Shown here: positions 7,041 through 16,305 of the stretch, piece by piece
How positions within the stretch are numbered: position 1 is the stretch's first letter
How the letters are laid out: each line of letters opens with the position of its first letter
Assembly: GCA_002067045.1 (NCBI GenBank)
Contig: MVPZ01000169.1
Span: 1 to 63,571 of the forward strand
Reading direction: 5' to 3'
From: Methanomassiliicoccales archaeon PtaB.Bin134
Lineage (GTDB): Archaea; Thermoplasmatota; Thermoplasmata; Methanomassiliicoccales; UBA472
Length of the DNA stretch: 63,571 nucleotides
Position numbers and translations under genes: made by a program
Notes under the pieces: model-generated
Told to the model about the DNA's origin: nothing
Seen by the model: the letters and a program-made list of their open reading frames with translations, nothing else
Databases searched by the model: none

Positions 7041-9656
7041 TCAGGTCTCGATGACCAATAAAAGGTCCCCCACCTGCATGGTGTCCACGGCCTTGCCCTG
7101 GTACTGCAGCTCGCAGGCCACCTCCACCAGGTCCTTGGTTATGCGCACCGTGCGCCCGTCATTCAGCAGCAGGTCTATGCCGTCCCTTTCCAGAAGGGCC
7201 AGGGCCTCCGCGGGGTCCATGGTGGCCAGCTGCCCCACGATCTCCTTGGCCCGGTTCTTGAAAAGGGGGCCGAGCTTGGCGTGCACCGGCTTGATGACCG
7301 CCGGGAAGCTGTCCAAATGGGCCTCCTCCAGGAGCTCGAGCACCTCCGCGCGCACCGTTTGAGCGATGTCCTTCTCGTAACCCTTCAGCAGGTGAGCGTC
7401 CTTGCCCACCACCTCCACCCGGGCCAGCTCCTTGTTCAGGGGGAACTTCTTCTCCGCCTTCCAGGTGCGTATGGCGGCGATGACCTCCTTGGTCAGCTCC
7501 CCCTTGCGCTCCGCCTCCTCGTCAATGCGGCCGGGCTCCGGCCACTTGCTGGTGTGAATGGACCTCGACCCATCCATCTTGGCGAAGGCCTGGTAGGCGT
7601 CCTCAGTGACGTGAGGGAGCATGGGGGCCATCATCTTCAGTATGCCCAGGTAAACCGTGTACAGCGTGTAGCGGACCGAGGGGTCCTTCTCCCTGGTGCG
7701 ATACTTGGTCATCTCCACGTAGTGGTCGGCGAACTCCTTCCAGGCGAAGTTCTCGATCTCACGCATGGCCTTGTCGAAGTTGTACTGCTCGAAGTGTTCG
7801 GTGACCGTCCCGAGCACCTTGGAGTACCGGGACATGATCCAGCGGTCGATGGGCTTCAGCTGCACCGGCTCCGGCCTCTCGGTGACGGTCATCTCGATCA
7901 GCTTCCCTAAGTTCCACATCTTGGTGCAGAGCTTCTTGCCGTGAACAACGTCCCTCTCGCGGAAGGCGTGGTCCTCGCCCAGGGAGCAGGTGCAGGCGTA
8001 GTAGCGCAGGGCGTCCGCGCCGTATGTCTCCAGCAGGGGCATGGGATCAATGACGTTCCCGAGCGAAGTATGCATCGGCGTGCCGTCAGGGGCCATGATG
8101 AACCCGTGTATCATAATGTGCTCCCAGGGCTTTTGCCCGGTGAGCAGATGCTCGCGCAGGATGGTGTAGAAGGCCCAGGTCCTGATGATGTCGTGGGACT
8201 GGGGCCTCAGGGACATGGGGTAGAGGCGCTTGAACTTCTCGTCATCCCTCTTCCAGAAGGTGTTGTACAGCGGAGAAACGGACGAATCCATCCAGGTGTC
8301 GAAGACGTCCGGGCAGCCCTTCAGCTCCCCCCCGCACTTGGGACACCTCTCCTCGTACGGTTGGGTGATGGTCGGATCGATGTAGCAGTCCTCCTCCCGG
8401 GCCGGAAGCACGTAGCCGCATTCCGGGCACTCCCACACCGGTATGGGCGTGGCGAAGTAGCGTTGCCGGGAGACCACCCAGTCCCACTGCAGGGAGTTCA
8501 CCCAGTCCTGCAGCCGGACCTTCATGAACTCCGGGAACCACTGGATCTCGTCGGCCTTCTCCAGCACCTCCTTCTTGAAGTCCATGATCTTGACGAACCA
8601 CTGCTTGACCTGCAGGAACTCAATCGGGGTGTGGCATCTCCAGCAGATGGAGCGGTTCTGCTGCTGCTCCTCCTGCTTGATTATGGTCCCGGAGGCCAGG
8701 AGGTCCTCGGTGATTTTGGCCCGGGCGTCCTTGACCGGCATTCCCTGGTACGGTCCGGCCAGCTCGGTCATGCGGCCCTCCTCGTCGATGCCCTTCTCCA
8801 GGGGAAGCTTGTACTTCATGACCCATTCCAGGTCGGTCTTGTCCCCGATGGTGCAGATCATGACTATGCCCGAACCGAACGCGGGGTCCACCTTCTCGTC
8901 GGCGATGACCTGCACCTTCTTGTCGAACACCGGGGTCAGGATGTCCTTTCCCACCAGATCGCGGTAGCGCTCGTCGTTCGGATGGACGGCAATGGTCTGG
9001 CAGGTGCAGATGAGCTCCGGGCGGGTGGTGGCGATGACGATGTGGCCGGTGCCGTCGGCCAGGTGGAACTTGACGTAGTTGAGCTTGGTGATGTTCTGGT
9101 CGTACTCCACCTCGGCGTCCGCCAGGGCGGTGATGCAGCGGGGGCACCAGTTCACCGGGTACTCGCCCTTGTAGGCCAGCCCCTTCTCCAGCATCTTCAG
9201 GAAGGAGATCTGGGTGATGCGGCGGTAGTACGGGGCGTCCGTCTGGTAGTAGACGGAGGGGTCCATGCTCTCCCCCAGTATCTCGAACTGCTGGGTCATG
9301 GACTCGATGAAGGAATTGGCATACTCCTCGCACATCTCTATGTACTTCTGGCGCGGGACGGAGTACTTGTTTATGCCGAACTTCTTCTCCACGCGCACCT
9401 CCACGGGGGTGCCGTTCACATCGAAGCACAGCGGGAACATCACGTTGAAGCCACGCTGCCGGTGGTAGCGCGCCGCGAAGTCAATCAGCGAGTAACCGGT
9501 GGCATGGCCCAGGTGCAGTGCTCCGGAAGCGTAGCGCGGGGGATTGTCGACCGAATAGACAGGAGCGTCGGACTCCTGATCGAACTTGTATAGCTCCCAG
9601 TCCTTCCACTGCTTCTGCCACTTCCTCTCGGTCGGTATCGCCTCGTATTGCGCCAT
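7041..9656 (-). CDS. valS: Valyl-tRNA synthetase with atypical KMSKS motif
   Basis: 871-aa class Ia synthetase that charges tRNA-Val. Features in order: HIGH motif as SGALHLGH (about residue 42), the ValRS/IleRS-type editing insertion (TRPELICTCQTIAVHP), zinc-ribbon pairs CWRCH, CPECG and CPKCG, QWFVKI, DWVVSRQR, the archaeal-ValRS block HDIIRTWAFYTIL, then the signature loop. That loop reads DGTPMHTSLGN where KMSKS(L/K)GN is expected, so both lysines are missing. Start ATG at 9656 fits the family; an in-frame ATG 30 codons upstream lies before the TATA box and is rejected. LeuRS and IleRS are less likely from the editing and catalytic blocks. Confidence 0.92.
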   Translation of the reverse strand: MAQYEAIPTERKWQKQWKDWELYKFDQESDAPVYSVDNPPRYASGALHLGHATGYSLIDFAARYHRQRGFNVMFPLCFDVNGTPVEVRVEKKFGINKYSVPRQKYIEMCEEYANSFIESMTQQFEILGESMDPSVYYQTDAPYYRRITQISFLKMLEKGLAYKGEYPVNWCPRCITALADAEVEYDQNITKLNYVKFHLADGTGHIVIATTRPELICTCQTIAVHPNDERYRDLVGKDILTPVFDKKVQVIADEKVDPAFGSGIVMICTIGDKTDLEWVMKYKLPLEKGIDEEGRMTELAGPYQGMPVKDARAKITEDLLASGTIIKQEEQQQNRSICWRCHTPIEFLQVKQWFVKIMDFKKEVLEKADEIQWFPEFMKVRLQDWVNSLQWDWVVSRQRYFATPIPVWECPECGYVLPAREEDCYIDPTITQPYEERCPKCGGELKGCPDVFDTWMDSSVSPLYNTFWKRDDEKFKRLYPMSLRPQSHDIIRTWAFYTILREHLLTGQKPWEHIMIHGFIMAPDGTPMHTSLGNVIDPMPLLETYGADALRYYACTCSLGEDHAFRERDVVHGKKLCTKMWNLGKLIEMTVTERPEPVQLKPIDRWIMSRYSKVLGTVTEHFEQYNFDKAMREIENFAWKEFADHYVEMTKYRTREKDPSVRYTLYTVYLGILKMMAPMLPHVTEDAYQAFAKMDGSRSIHTSKWPEPGRIDEEAERKGELTKEVIAAIRTWKAEKKFPLNKELARVEVVGKDAHLLKGYEKDIAQTVRAEVLELLEEAHLDSFPAVIKPVHAKLGPLFKNRAKEIVGQLATMDPAEALALLERDGIDLLLNDGRTVRITKDLVEVACELQYQGKAVDTMQVGDLLLVIET

Positions 9657-9677
9657 GGACAGGAGAGGGGAAGCTGT

Positions 9678-9690
9678 GGGATATAAAAAA
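9678..9690 (-). promoter_or_regulatory. TATA box of valS
   Basis: On the minus strand CCTTTTTTATATC lies 22-35 nt upstream of the ATG at 9656. That predicts a near-leaderless mRNA, in line with the absence of a Shine-Dalgarno sequence. Confidence 0.5.
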
Positions 9691-9809
9691 GGTTTACCCG
9701 TCTGGCAGGGAGCCTCGCTCCGGGTGGAGAAGACGGCCCCTTTCAAAGGTCACCGAACCAACGGACCCCTTGACTAAATGAATAAAAGGGAAAGGGGTTG
9801 AAAGGGGTT

Positions 9810-11009
9810 TCAGACCTTCTCGCGGCGCTTCCGGGTGCGAACGTCCAGGTTGTGCTCCTTCTTCTCCTTGACGATGCGGTCCAGGTTGTCCATCAGTTCG
9901 ACCGTTGCCTGGCCCAGGGACCAGTCGACCGCCTTGGCCATGTACTGGGAGTTCTCCGTGCTCAGCCTGCCTATGAGCGAGTACTTGGCGGAGTTGCCGG
10001 TGTTGTTGTACTTGCTCACGTGGATGGTGAAGAGCAGGGGCCGGGTGATCTTGGCGATCTTGGCCAGGCCGGACTGCACCTCCCTCTCCATGGTGTCCAG
10101 GGAGAAGCGGTCCTCCTCCTCGAGCCCGGATATCTGGGTGTATACCATGTCCCTGTTGCGCACGGAGGCCATCATCTCCAGCACGTCGTACTTGGTTATG
10201 ACCCCCACCATGCGCTCCCCGGTGATCACCGGGATGGTGGAGATGTTGTTCTCGATCATGACGTCGATGGCCTTGGTCAGCTTGTCGTCGGCATTCAGGG
10301 TGATTGGGTGCTCATGCATGACCGAGCGCACCTCCAGCTCCACCGGGTTGTTCTCCCCGGCCAAGTCCCCCCGGCTCTGCCTGAGGGTGGAGGTGCCGCT
10401 CCAGGAGTAGTGCACGATGTCCTTGATGCCTATGATGCCAACCAGGCGCTCGTAGTCGTCCACCACCGGGACGGTGCGCACCTCCAGGTCTCGCATAAGC
10501 ATCATGGCGTTCTTCACCAGGTCCTTCTCGTGCACCGCGCGGGCCTCGTTGCTCATGATGTCCCCGACCTTCAGGGCCTTGACGTCCTTGAGCTTCGGAA
10601 GCACGGATATGACCGAGGCCCGGGTGACTATGCCCTGGATGGTCTTGCCCTTGGTCACCGGCAGGTGCCTGTAGCCGGAGGACAGGAAGTGCTCGGCCAC
10701 CTCGGTTATGGGGGTATCAAGGGTGACCTCCGGGGTGCTCTCCACCATGGTCTTGGCCTTGGTCCCGATGACCAGGTTCTTCTTGCGGATGACCGTGCCG
10801 TAGCTGATCACCCCCAGCAGCTTCTTGCCGTCCACGACCGGTATCTCGTGCAGGTCAGAGGACTTCATCTTGGCCACCACATCGGAGAGGGCCATCTCCG
10901 GGTCCACGGTCTCGAAGTTCTTCCTCATCAGGTCCCCGACGTAGTTGGCGTCGATGAGGGACCTGAGCAGTTCCCTTTTCTTCAATCCCTCGATGCTTTC
11001 TCCTACCAT
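9810..11009 (-). CDS. CBS-domain protein with HPF/S30AE-like C-terminus
   Basis: 399-aa regulatory protein. Residues about 20-300 hold four CBS repeats (HEIPVVDGKKLLGVIS, YRHLPVTKGKTIQGIVT, VRTVPVVDDYERLVGIIG, ISTIPVITGERMVGVIT). CBS repeats usually bind adenine nucleotides. Residues about 325-385 look like a ribosome hibernation factor domain (HVSKYNNTGNSAKYS followed by AVDWSLGQA). The family thus links energy state to ribosome activity. It follows GlyRS with a 34-nt gap and probably ends the same minus-strand transcript, whose other genes include a second CBS protein and a UspA. Confidence 0.82.
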   Translation of the reverse strand: MVGESIEGLKKRELLRSLIDANYVGDLMRKNFETVDPEMALSDVVAKMKSSDLHEIPVVDGKKLLGVISYGTVIRKKNLVIGTKAKTMVESTPEVTLDTPITEVAEHFLSSGYRHLPVTKGKTIQGIVTRASVISVLPKLKDVKALKVGDIMSNEARAVHEKDLVKNAMMLMRDLEVRTVPVVDDYERLVGIIGIKDIVHYSWSGTSTLRQSRGDLAGENNPVELEVRSVMHEHPITLNADDKLTKAIDVMIENNISTIPVITGERMVGVITKYDVLEMMASVRNRDMVYTQISGLEEEDRFSLDTMEREVQSGLAKIAKITRPLLFTIHVSKYNNTGNSAKYSLIGRLSTENSQYMAKAVDWSLGQATVELMDNLDRIVKEKKEHNLDVRTRKRREKV

Positions 11010-11043
11010 CTTGGCTCACCTTCCTGGTATCTTATGACCTGTG

Positions 11044-12738
11044 TCAGCATGATAGTTTGCGTTTGAGCCGCTGCTTGATGCTCTCGACCACATCGTCAGC
11101 GCCTATCCTCACCTGCTCGGTGGTGTCCCTGTCGCGCACGGTGACCTCTCCCTTCTCCAGGGTGTCGTAGTCCACGGTGACGCACCACGGCGTGCCGGCC
11201 TCATCCATGCGAGCGTAGCGCCGGCCGATGGAGCCCGAGTCGTCATAGTATGTGGCGATGCCCTCCTCTCGCAGGGCCTTGTCCAAGGCCCGGGCCACCT
11301 CCTCCATGCCGTCCTTGGCCATGAGCGGGAACACCCCCACCTTGATCGGCGCGACGGCCGGTTTGAGCGCCATGGTCACATAGCCGTCCTTCTCCCGGTA
11401 GGCGTGCTCCAGACAGCTGTACAATATGCGGTCCAGGCCGTGTGACGGTTCGATGACGTGCGGAATCACCTTCTGCCCGTTGACCTTCTCCTTCACCCGC
11501 GCCACCTCGTAATAGGCGGTGTCAAGCTCAACATCCTGACCGTCGACCTTGACGGTGACGAGACCATCGTGCACCGCCGTGGCGTCCATGGCCTCCAGCT
11601 GCTTCTTGATGTCCCCGGCCGCGCCCTTGAAGCGGGGGCCTAGGGCCCCGAACTTGGGCTTTATGGCGTCCCTCTCCACCTCGCGAGGCTCCTCGAAGCG
11701 CATGAACGCGCTCAGGTCGGCCTTGGAGTGCTTCATATGCTGGGAGAGGTCCCAGCAGCCGCGATCGGCGATGCCCACGATCTCCGTCCAGCCGAAGCTG
11801 ATCAGCGTCTCGGCGTCCCAGCAGTCCGCGGCGTAATGCGCCATCTCCGTCCTGAGGTGCTGGCGGAAGCGCAGCCTGGCCGGATCTATGCCCGCGGAGG
11901 TGAGGAAATCGTAGGTCACCCAGATGAAATAGGCGATGGTCTGGTTGGCGATGATGCCCTTCTCCACCGCCTCTCCGATGGTCATCTCCACCTCCTGCTC
12001 GTCGGTGTTCGGCACCAGGCGGACCACCTTGTCCTTGGCGTCACCGTAGCGTGGCCAGCTCTTGTCCTCTGGGTCCACGAAGAGCTCGGCCTCCATCATG
12101 TTGAACTCCCGCAGGCGGATCACCCCCTGGCGGGGCGAGATCTCATTGCGGTACCCCCGGCCCACCTGGATGCAGCCGAAGGGCAGCTTCTCCCGGCAGT
12201 GGCGATAGAGGTTCGTGTAGTTCACGAATATGGACTGGGCCGTCTCCGGCCTGAGGTATCCGGTCCTGCCGTTCCCGGGGCCGATCTTGGTCTTGAACAT
12301 GAGGTTGAACTCCTCAACCTGGGCGAAATCGCCGCCGCAGGGGCACTTGACCCCATGTTCGTCGAGCACCTTCTGCAGCTCCTCCATGCTCAGGGAGTCT
12401 GGGTTGGGGTGCAGCCCCTTCGCCAGATGGTCCGCCCGGTAGGATTCCCCGCAGGCCTTGCAGGTCACCGAGAGGTCGGCGAAGTTGTCCACGTGCCCGG
12501 AGGCCTTGAAAACTGCCTCGGGTCCCACGTTGTCCCCGTCTATCTCCACGAAGCCCTCCTGCAGGGCGTATATGCTGCGCCACAGGTCGGCGATGTTGCC
12601 CTTCAGCGCGCAGCCCAGCGGTCCATAGTCATAGAGCCCGGCGATCCCGCCGTATATCTCGTAAGCGGGGTAGATAAAGCCCCTTCTCTTGCATAGGGAG
12701 AGTATCTCCCCGGAGCTGACCTCCTTCATCTGGTTCAT
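11044..12738 (-). CDS. glyS: Glycyl-tRNA synthetase (archaeal/eukaryotic dimeric type)
   Basis: 564-aa class II synthetase that charges tRNA-Gly. Recognisable parts: N-terminal YGGIAGLYDYGPLG, RPETAQSIFVNYTNLYR (motif 2 region), RQGVIRLREFNMMEAE, PSHGLDRIL (motif 3) and a C-terminal anticodon-binding domain. The first ATG that fits the family is at 12738; the open frame further upstream is the antisense shadow of the CBS gene. Its start overlaps the upstream CBS gene stop (TAATG), so translation is probably coupled. It shares the window with a tRNA-Gly gene at 4610. Confidence 0.95.
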   Translation of the reverse strand: MNQMKEVSSGEILSLCKRRGFIYPAYEIYGGIAGLYDYGPLGCALKGNIADLWRSIYALQEGFVEIDGDNVGPEAVFKASGHVDNFADLSVTCKACGESYRADHLAKGLHPNPDSLSMEELQKVLDEHGVKCPCGGDFAQVEEFNLMFKTKIGPGNGRTGYLRPETAQSIFVNYTNLYRHCREKLPFGCIQVGRGYRNEISPRQGVIRLREFNMMEAELFVDPEDKSWPRYGDAKDKVVRLVPNTDEQEVEMTIGEAVEKGIIANQTIAYFIWVTYDFLTSAGIDPARLRFRQHLRTEMAHYAADCWDAETLISFGWTEIVGIADRGCWDLSQHMKHSKADLSAFMRFEEPREVERDAIKPKFGALGPRFKGAAGDIKKQLEAMDATAVHDGLVTVKVDGQDVELDTAYYEVARVKEKVNGQKVIPHVIEPSHGLDRILYSCLEHAYREKDGYVTMALKPAVAPIKVGVFPLMAKDGMEEVARALDKALREEGIATYYDDSGSIGRRYARMDEAGTPWCVTVDYDTLEKGEVTVRDRDTTEQVRIGADDVVESIKQRLKRKLSC

Positions 12739-13586
12739 TACTCCTTTACCAGGACGGATATGATGTCGTGATCGTATATCATGGCCAGCAGGCGGTCCTT
12801 GTTGTCCCTGACCGGAAGCTGGCCGAAATCGTTCTTGCGCATGATGCGGGCCGCCTCGGATATGGCGGTCTTCTTGAACACGGTGGTGGGGTCCTTGACC
12901 ATGATGTCCTTGATGGGGGTGCCGGGCAGCTCTATCTTGGACACCTCGTACCACAGCTTCATGACGTTGCGCAGGCCATCCCAGGACCAGTGCTCGTCGT
13001 CCTCCGAAAGTCCCATGGAGGAGGCGGCCTCCGCCCCTTCCACGTAGCTCTTGTTGAATATGTCGCGGTCGGTGACTATCCCGGTCAGGCGCCCGTGCTC
13101 GTCCAGCACCGGCAGGGCCGAGGATTTGGATACCTTGAGGGTGACCGAGGCCACGGCCAGCGGCGCCTCCTGGTATATGGGGACGCAGGGGGACCGGATG
13201 ACCTTCTCCACCGGGAGGTCGATGCCCCTCTTCTCAACTATGCACAGCAGGTCGGTCGGCGTCAGTATGCCCACCAGGCGGTTGCCCTCCACCACCGGCA
13301 GGTGGCGCATGCTGCTCTCGACCAGGATCTTCGCCGCCTCCTCCACGGAGGCCTTGGGGGATATGGAGGGGTGCTCCCGGCGCATGATCATGGCCGCCTG
13401 CTCCTCCTCCGGCCTGTCGAATATGTCCTCCCTGGTGATCATCCCGGCCAACGATCCGTCGTTCCTGCGCACCACCGGAAGGCCGGTCAGGTTGTGCTGG
13501 ACCATGATCTTCAGCACCTCCTGGCGGGACCCGGGCACCTGGGCCACGATGGGATTGGACGTCATCACGTCCCCGACGGTGGCCAT
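12738..13586 (-). CDS. Four-CBS-domain protein
   Basis: 282-aa protein made almost entirely of four CBS repeats, in two Bateman pairs (LTGLPVVRRNDGSLAG, MRHLPVVEGNRLVGIL, SALPVLDEHGRLTGIV, FGQLPVRDNKDRLLA). There is no attached catalytic domain. Such proteins act as adenylate sensors. Between the third and fourth repeat lies an insertion rich in acidic and Trp residues (EDDEHWSWDG) like one in the downstream CBS-HPF protein (HYSWSGTST). It sits between uspA and GlyRS with TAG/ATG and TAA/ATG junctions, so all three are likely one operon. Confidence 0.88.
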   Translation of the reverse strand: MATVGDVMTSNPIVAQVPGSRQEVLKIMVQHNLTGLPVVRRNDGSLAGMITREDIFDRPEEEQAAMIMRREHPSISPKASVEEAAKILVESSMRHLPVVEGNRLVGILTPTDLLCIVEKRGIDLPVEKVIRSPCVPIYQEAPLAVASVTLKVSKSSALPVLDEHGRLTGIVTDRDIFNKSYVEGAEAASSMGLSEDDEHWSWDGLRNVMKLWYEVSKIELPGTPIKDIMVKDPTTVFKKTAISEAARIMRKNDFGQLPVRDNKDRLLAMIYDHDIISVLVKE

Positions 13587-14030
13587 CTAGTTTTCCTCCC
13601 CCGGGGACCTGACCACCAGCACGGGGCATTTGGCAAAGCGCACCACCCGCTCGGCCACGCTGCCCAGCAGCAGCTTGGAGAAGCCGGTCCTTCCCAGGGT
13701 GCCCATCACCACCAGGTCGTGATCGGCGGACATGTCCACGATCTTGCGGGAGGGGGAGCCCTCCTCGATCTTGGTGATGACCTTGACCCCCATGGCCTCG
13801 GCCCTCTGCTTGACGTATTCCATGGCCTCCTGGCCCTCCTTCTCCAGCAGCGTGTACACGCTGACGATGGTTGAATCCATGGGGAAGTTGATGAAGGAGG
13901 TCTGGTCCACCACGTAGAGCGCCGTGACCTCCGCTCCGGCCGCCTTGGCCATCTCCAATCCTTTGTCAATGGCGGCCTTGGTGTATTCGCTCCCATCAGT
14001 GGGGATCAGTATCTTCTTGAACAGGACCAT
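13587..14030 (-). CDS. Universal stress protein UspA family
   Basis: 147-aa UspA-fold protein, likely a homodimer. The ATP-binding signature G-x2-G-x9-G-S is present as GTLGRTGFSKLLLGS near the C-terminus, and the N-terminal strand plus Asp (ILIPTDGS) is typical of ATP-binding Usp. It is 4 nt downstream of the amidohydrolase gene and its TAG stop abuts the ATG of the CBS gene, giving a tight operon with nucleotide-sensing genes. A second Usp lies at 16287. Confidence 0.9.
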   Translation of the reverse strand: MVLFKKILIPTDGSEYTKAAIDKGLEMAKAAGAEVTALYVVDQTSFINFPMDSTIVSVYTLLEKEGQEAMEYVKQRAEAMGVKVITKIEEGSPSRKIVDMSADHDLVVMGTLGRTGFSKLLLGSVAERVVRFAKCPVLVVRSPGEEN

Positions 14031-14034
14031 CCTA

Positions 14035-15096
14035 TCATCTCCAACAATTGTTTCCGATGCATACTAGCTCGGGGGCGTCGGCGGCGCTCCTCAGGACAAG
14101 GTCGGACATCGCATCCCCTCCCCTGTGCCTGAGCACCATAAGCTCGCAGCGCGCTCCCGGTTCTATACTAAACGATTCCTGGCGATTTAATAATTTTCTC
14201 CCGTTCATGGCCATGTCCAGGGCCTCCCTTATGCCTTCCCTGCCCTGCGAACGCAGCAGGCGGGCGGCCGCCTCCATCTCCGCCAGCATGTCCGGGAGGC
14301 AGATCATGGCGTTGTCCGTGCCCAGGGCCACGGTGAGCCCGTTCTCCAGCATGCGGGCCAAGGGCGGGGTCTTCCCGAAGTACATGTTCGAGCGCGGGCA
14401 GGCCACCACGGGGACACCGGCCTCCGCCACCGCCCGCATGTCCCGGTCGGTGGCCTCGGTCATGTGCACCACGTAGGACGGCTTCAGGTCCAGGACCCTG
14501 TCGATGTCCTCGCGCACCCGCTCGCTGGCGTGTATGGCGAAGGGACGCCCCTGCTCCCGAACCTCCTTTGCCAGCTTCTGCAGCTCGGGATATTCCCAGT
14601 CGGAGATGGAGGATACGGCGACGCCCTCGGCCACCTTCAGCAGGCGGCGGGCCCCGGCCCGGCAGAACTCCAGCTGCTTCGGCCGGCCCATTATCACCGC
14701 CTCCGCGCCCTCGCCCTGCAGGCGGTGCAAGTACTCCGCTCCATCGTAGCCGCCCTCGCGGAAGTCCAGGAAGCGCGATACCCCGCGGCGGGCCATGTAC
14801 CGCTTCATGGTCAGCATCCCCCTCATCAGCGTTTCCGGGGCGGCCGAATCCAGGACCCGGTGCTTGAGGCCCTTGGGCGGGGCCACCAGCTCCTCCAGGG
14901 AAAGCGAGGGGTCCACCGGCACGATGCAGTCGGCTATATGCGTGTGCCCGTTGACCAGGGTGGGTACTATGAGCCCCTTGGCATAGGAACTCCCCCTCTT
15001 ACCCGTCCCCAGCTCGGCTATCACTCCGTCCTCGATGCCCACATGGCCAGGGAAGAACCCGTTCTGGCCGAGCACCAGGCCGGAAAGGTAACGCAT
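14035..15096 (-). CDS. Amidohydrolase family metalloenzyme
   Basis: 353-aa TIM-barrel amidohydrolase, comparable to cytosine/guanine/adenosine deaminase-like enzymes. Metal-site motifs: NGHTHIAD (first HxH), a later His in FAIHASER, H in YVVHMTEATD, and the Asp in ALGTDNAM. The N- and C-terminal beta segments (MRYLSGLVLG, GARCELMVLRH) form the usual composite domain. Substrate cannot be read from the sequence. The ATG at 15096 is the first that fits the barrel; the longer open frame upstream is antisense to the antiporter. It probably heads the operon leading to uspA, CBS, GlyRS and CBS-HPF. Confidence 0.82.
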   Translation of the reverse strand: MRYLSGLVLGQNGFFPGHVGIEDGVIAELGTGKRGSSYAKGLIVPTLVNGHTHIADCIVPVDPSLSLEELVAPPKGLKHRVLDSAAPETLMRGMLTMKRYMARRGVSRFLDFREGGYDGAEYLHRLQGEGAEAVIMGRPKQLEFCRAGARRLLKVAEGVAVSSISDWEYPELQKLAKEVREQGRPFAIHASERVREDIDRVLDLKPSYVVHMTEATDRDMRAVAEAGVPVVACPRSNMYFGKTPPLARMLENGLTVALGTDNAMICLPDMLAEMEAAARLLRSQGREGIREALDMAMNGRKLLNRQESFSIEPGARCELMVLRHRGGDAMSDLVLRSAADAPELVCIGNNCWR

Positions 15097-15183
15097 GTTT
15101 ACCCCATGGCCTAGAACGGATTTAAACCGCGTGGTGGTAAAGACCAAATTGTTGGTCCGCCTAACGCTCCTGAAGGTGTCCCT

Positions 15184-16305
15184 GTGAACGAACTGCTGGC
15201 CTTGGCCCTGTTGATATTCCTGGCCGTTACCGCCCAGCTCGTCGCCGCCCGCTTCGGCCTCTCCGCGGCCATCTTCGAGATAATGCTCGGGCTGGCGGTG
15301 GGGGAGGTCCTGGGGCTGCGCTCCTCCGAGGTGGAGTGGTTCGCCTTCCTGGCCGCGTTGGGCGGGATCGGCCTGACCTTCCTGGCCGGGACGGAGATGG
15401 AGGCCGGCAGGGTACGCCGACAGATCAGGGGAAGCCTGCCCCTGGCCCTGGCCTCCTTCCTGAGCATATTCCTGACCGTGCCCTACGCCCTGCACGAACT
15501 GGCCGGATGGTCCTGGGACGCCTCGCTGCTGGCCGGCGTGGCCCTCTCGGAAACGTCCGTGGCCATCGTTTACGTGGTGCTGGTGGAGGGCGGAAGGGCC
15601 AGAACGGAGGTGGGATCGCTGGTGCTGGCAGCCTGTTTCCTGACCAATCTTCTGGCCTCGGCGGTGCTGGCCGTCCTCTTCGCCCCTCCGGACTGGGAGG
15701 TGCTGCTGCTGATCGCGGCCATGCTGCTGGTCATACCCCTGGCCTGGAAGTTTTCCGGGAGGCTGCTGGCCCGCGTGAAGGGGCGCCCGGGGGAGCCCGA
15801 GGTGAAGGTCATCCTGCTGCCGCTGCTGCTGTTGGCCGCCCTGGCCTCGGTGGCCGGGGTGGCCGCGGTGCTCCCGGCCTATCTGCTGGGCTTCGCGCTC
15901 TCCTCCACCCTGGAGGGGAACAGGGAGGCCTGGTCCAAGGTCCGCACGGTGTTCCTGGGCTTCATGGTCTCCCTGTTCTTCCTGGCCGCCGGCTCCAACG
16001 TGTCCATGGAGGCCCTGCTGGCCGGGGCTTTGGCCGTAGGGCTGCTCTCCGCCGGGCGCATCCTTCTCAAGATGGCCTTCGTCCTGCCGGTGGCCCGCAG
16101 ATGCCTTCGCAGGGAATCGGTCTACATCTCCCTGCTCATGGCCACCTCCCTGACCTTCGGCATGGTCTTCCTGCAGTTCGGGGTGGACCACGGACTTATC
16201 GACCGGGCGCAATTCTCAATATTGGTGGGAACGATAATCATAGGGGCGCTCGTGCCGACCATGATCGCCCAGAGGTGGTTCGACCCATGGAAGCGCAAAG
16301 GCTGA
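15184..16305 (+). CDS. CPA2-type cation/proton antiporter
   Basis: 373-aa polytopic protein with about 11-12 hydrophobic helices, belonging to the monovalent cation:proton antiporter-2 (KefB/NapA-like) family. A conserved pattern is visible in the first helices (LSAAIFEIMLGLAVGE, FLAGTEME) and around ALSETSVAIVYVVL. It has no C-terminal TrkA-N domain. Instead the next gene is a universal stress protein that overlaps its end by 19 nt, which may be the nucleotide-sensing partner. The start is GTG. It is divergent from the amidohydrolase. Confidence 0.85.
   Translation: MNELLALALLIFLAVTAQLVAARFGLSAAIFEIMLGLAVGEVLGLRSSEVEWFAFLAALGGIGLTFLAGTEMEAGRVRRQIRGSLPLALASFLSIFLTVPYALHELAGWSWDASLLAGVALSETSVAIVYVVLVEGGRARTEVGSLVLAACFLTNLLASAVLAVLFAPPDWEVLLLIAAMLLVIPLAWKFSGRLLARVKGRPGEPEVKVILLPLLLLAALASVAGVAAVLPAYLLGFALSSTLEGNREAWSKVRTVFLGFMVSLFFLAAGSNVSMEALLAGALAVGLLSAGRILLKMAFVLPVARRCLRRESVYISLLMATSLTFGMVFLQFGVDHGLIDRAQFSILVGTIIIGALVPTMIAQRWFDPWKRKG

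Noticed and set aside
7941..9593. 550-codon plus-strand open frame opposite ValRS
   Set aside because: Composition (Val/Leu/Gly/His-rich) is that of an antisense shadow in GC-rich DNA and ValRS fills the other strand.
15097..16212. Long minus-strand frame continuing upstream of the amidohydrolase
   Set aside because: It is Gly/Gln/His-rich and antisense to the antiporter; the family N-terminus begins at 15096.
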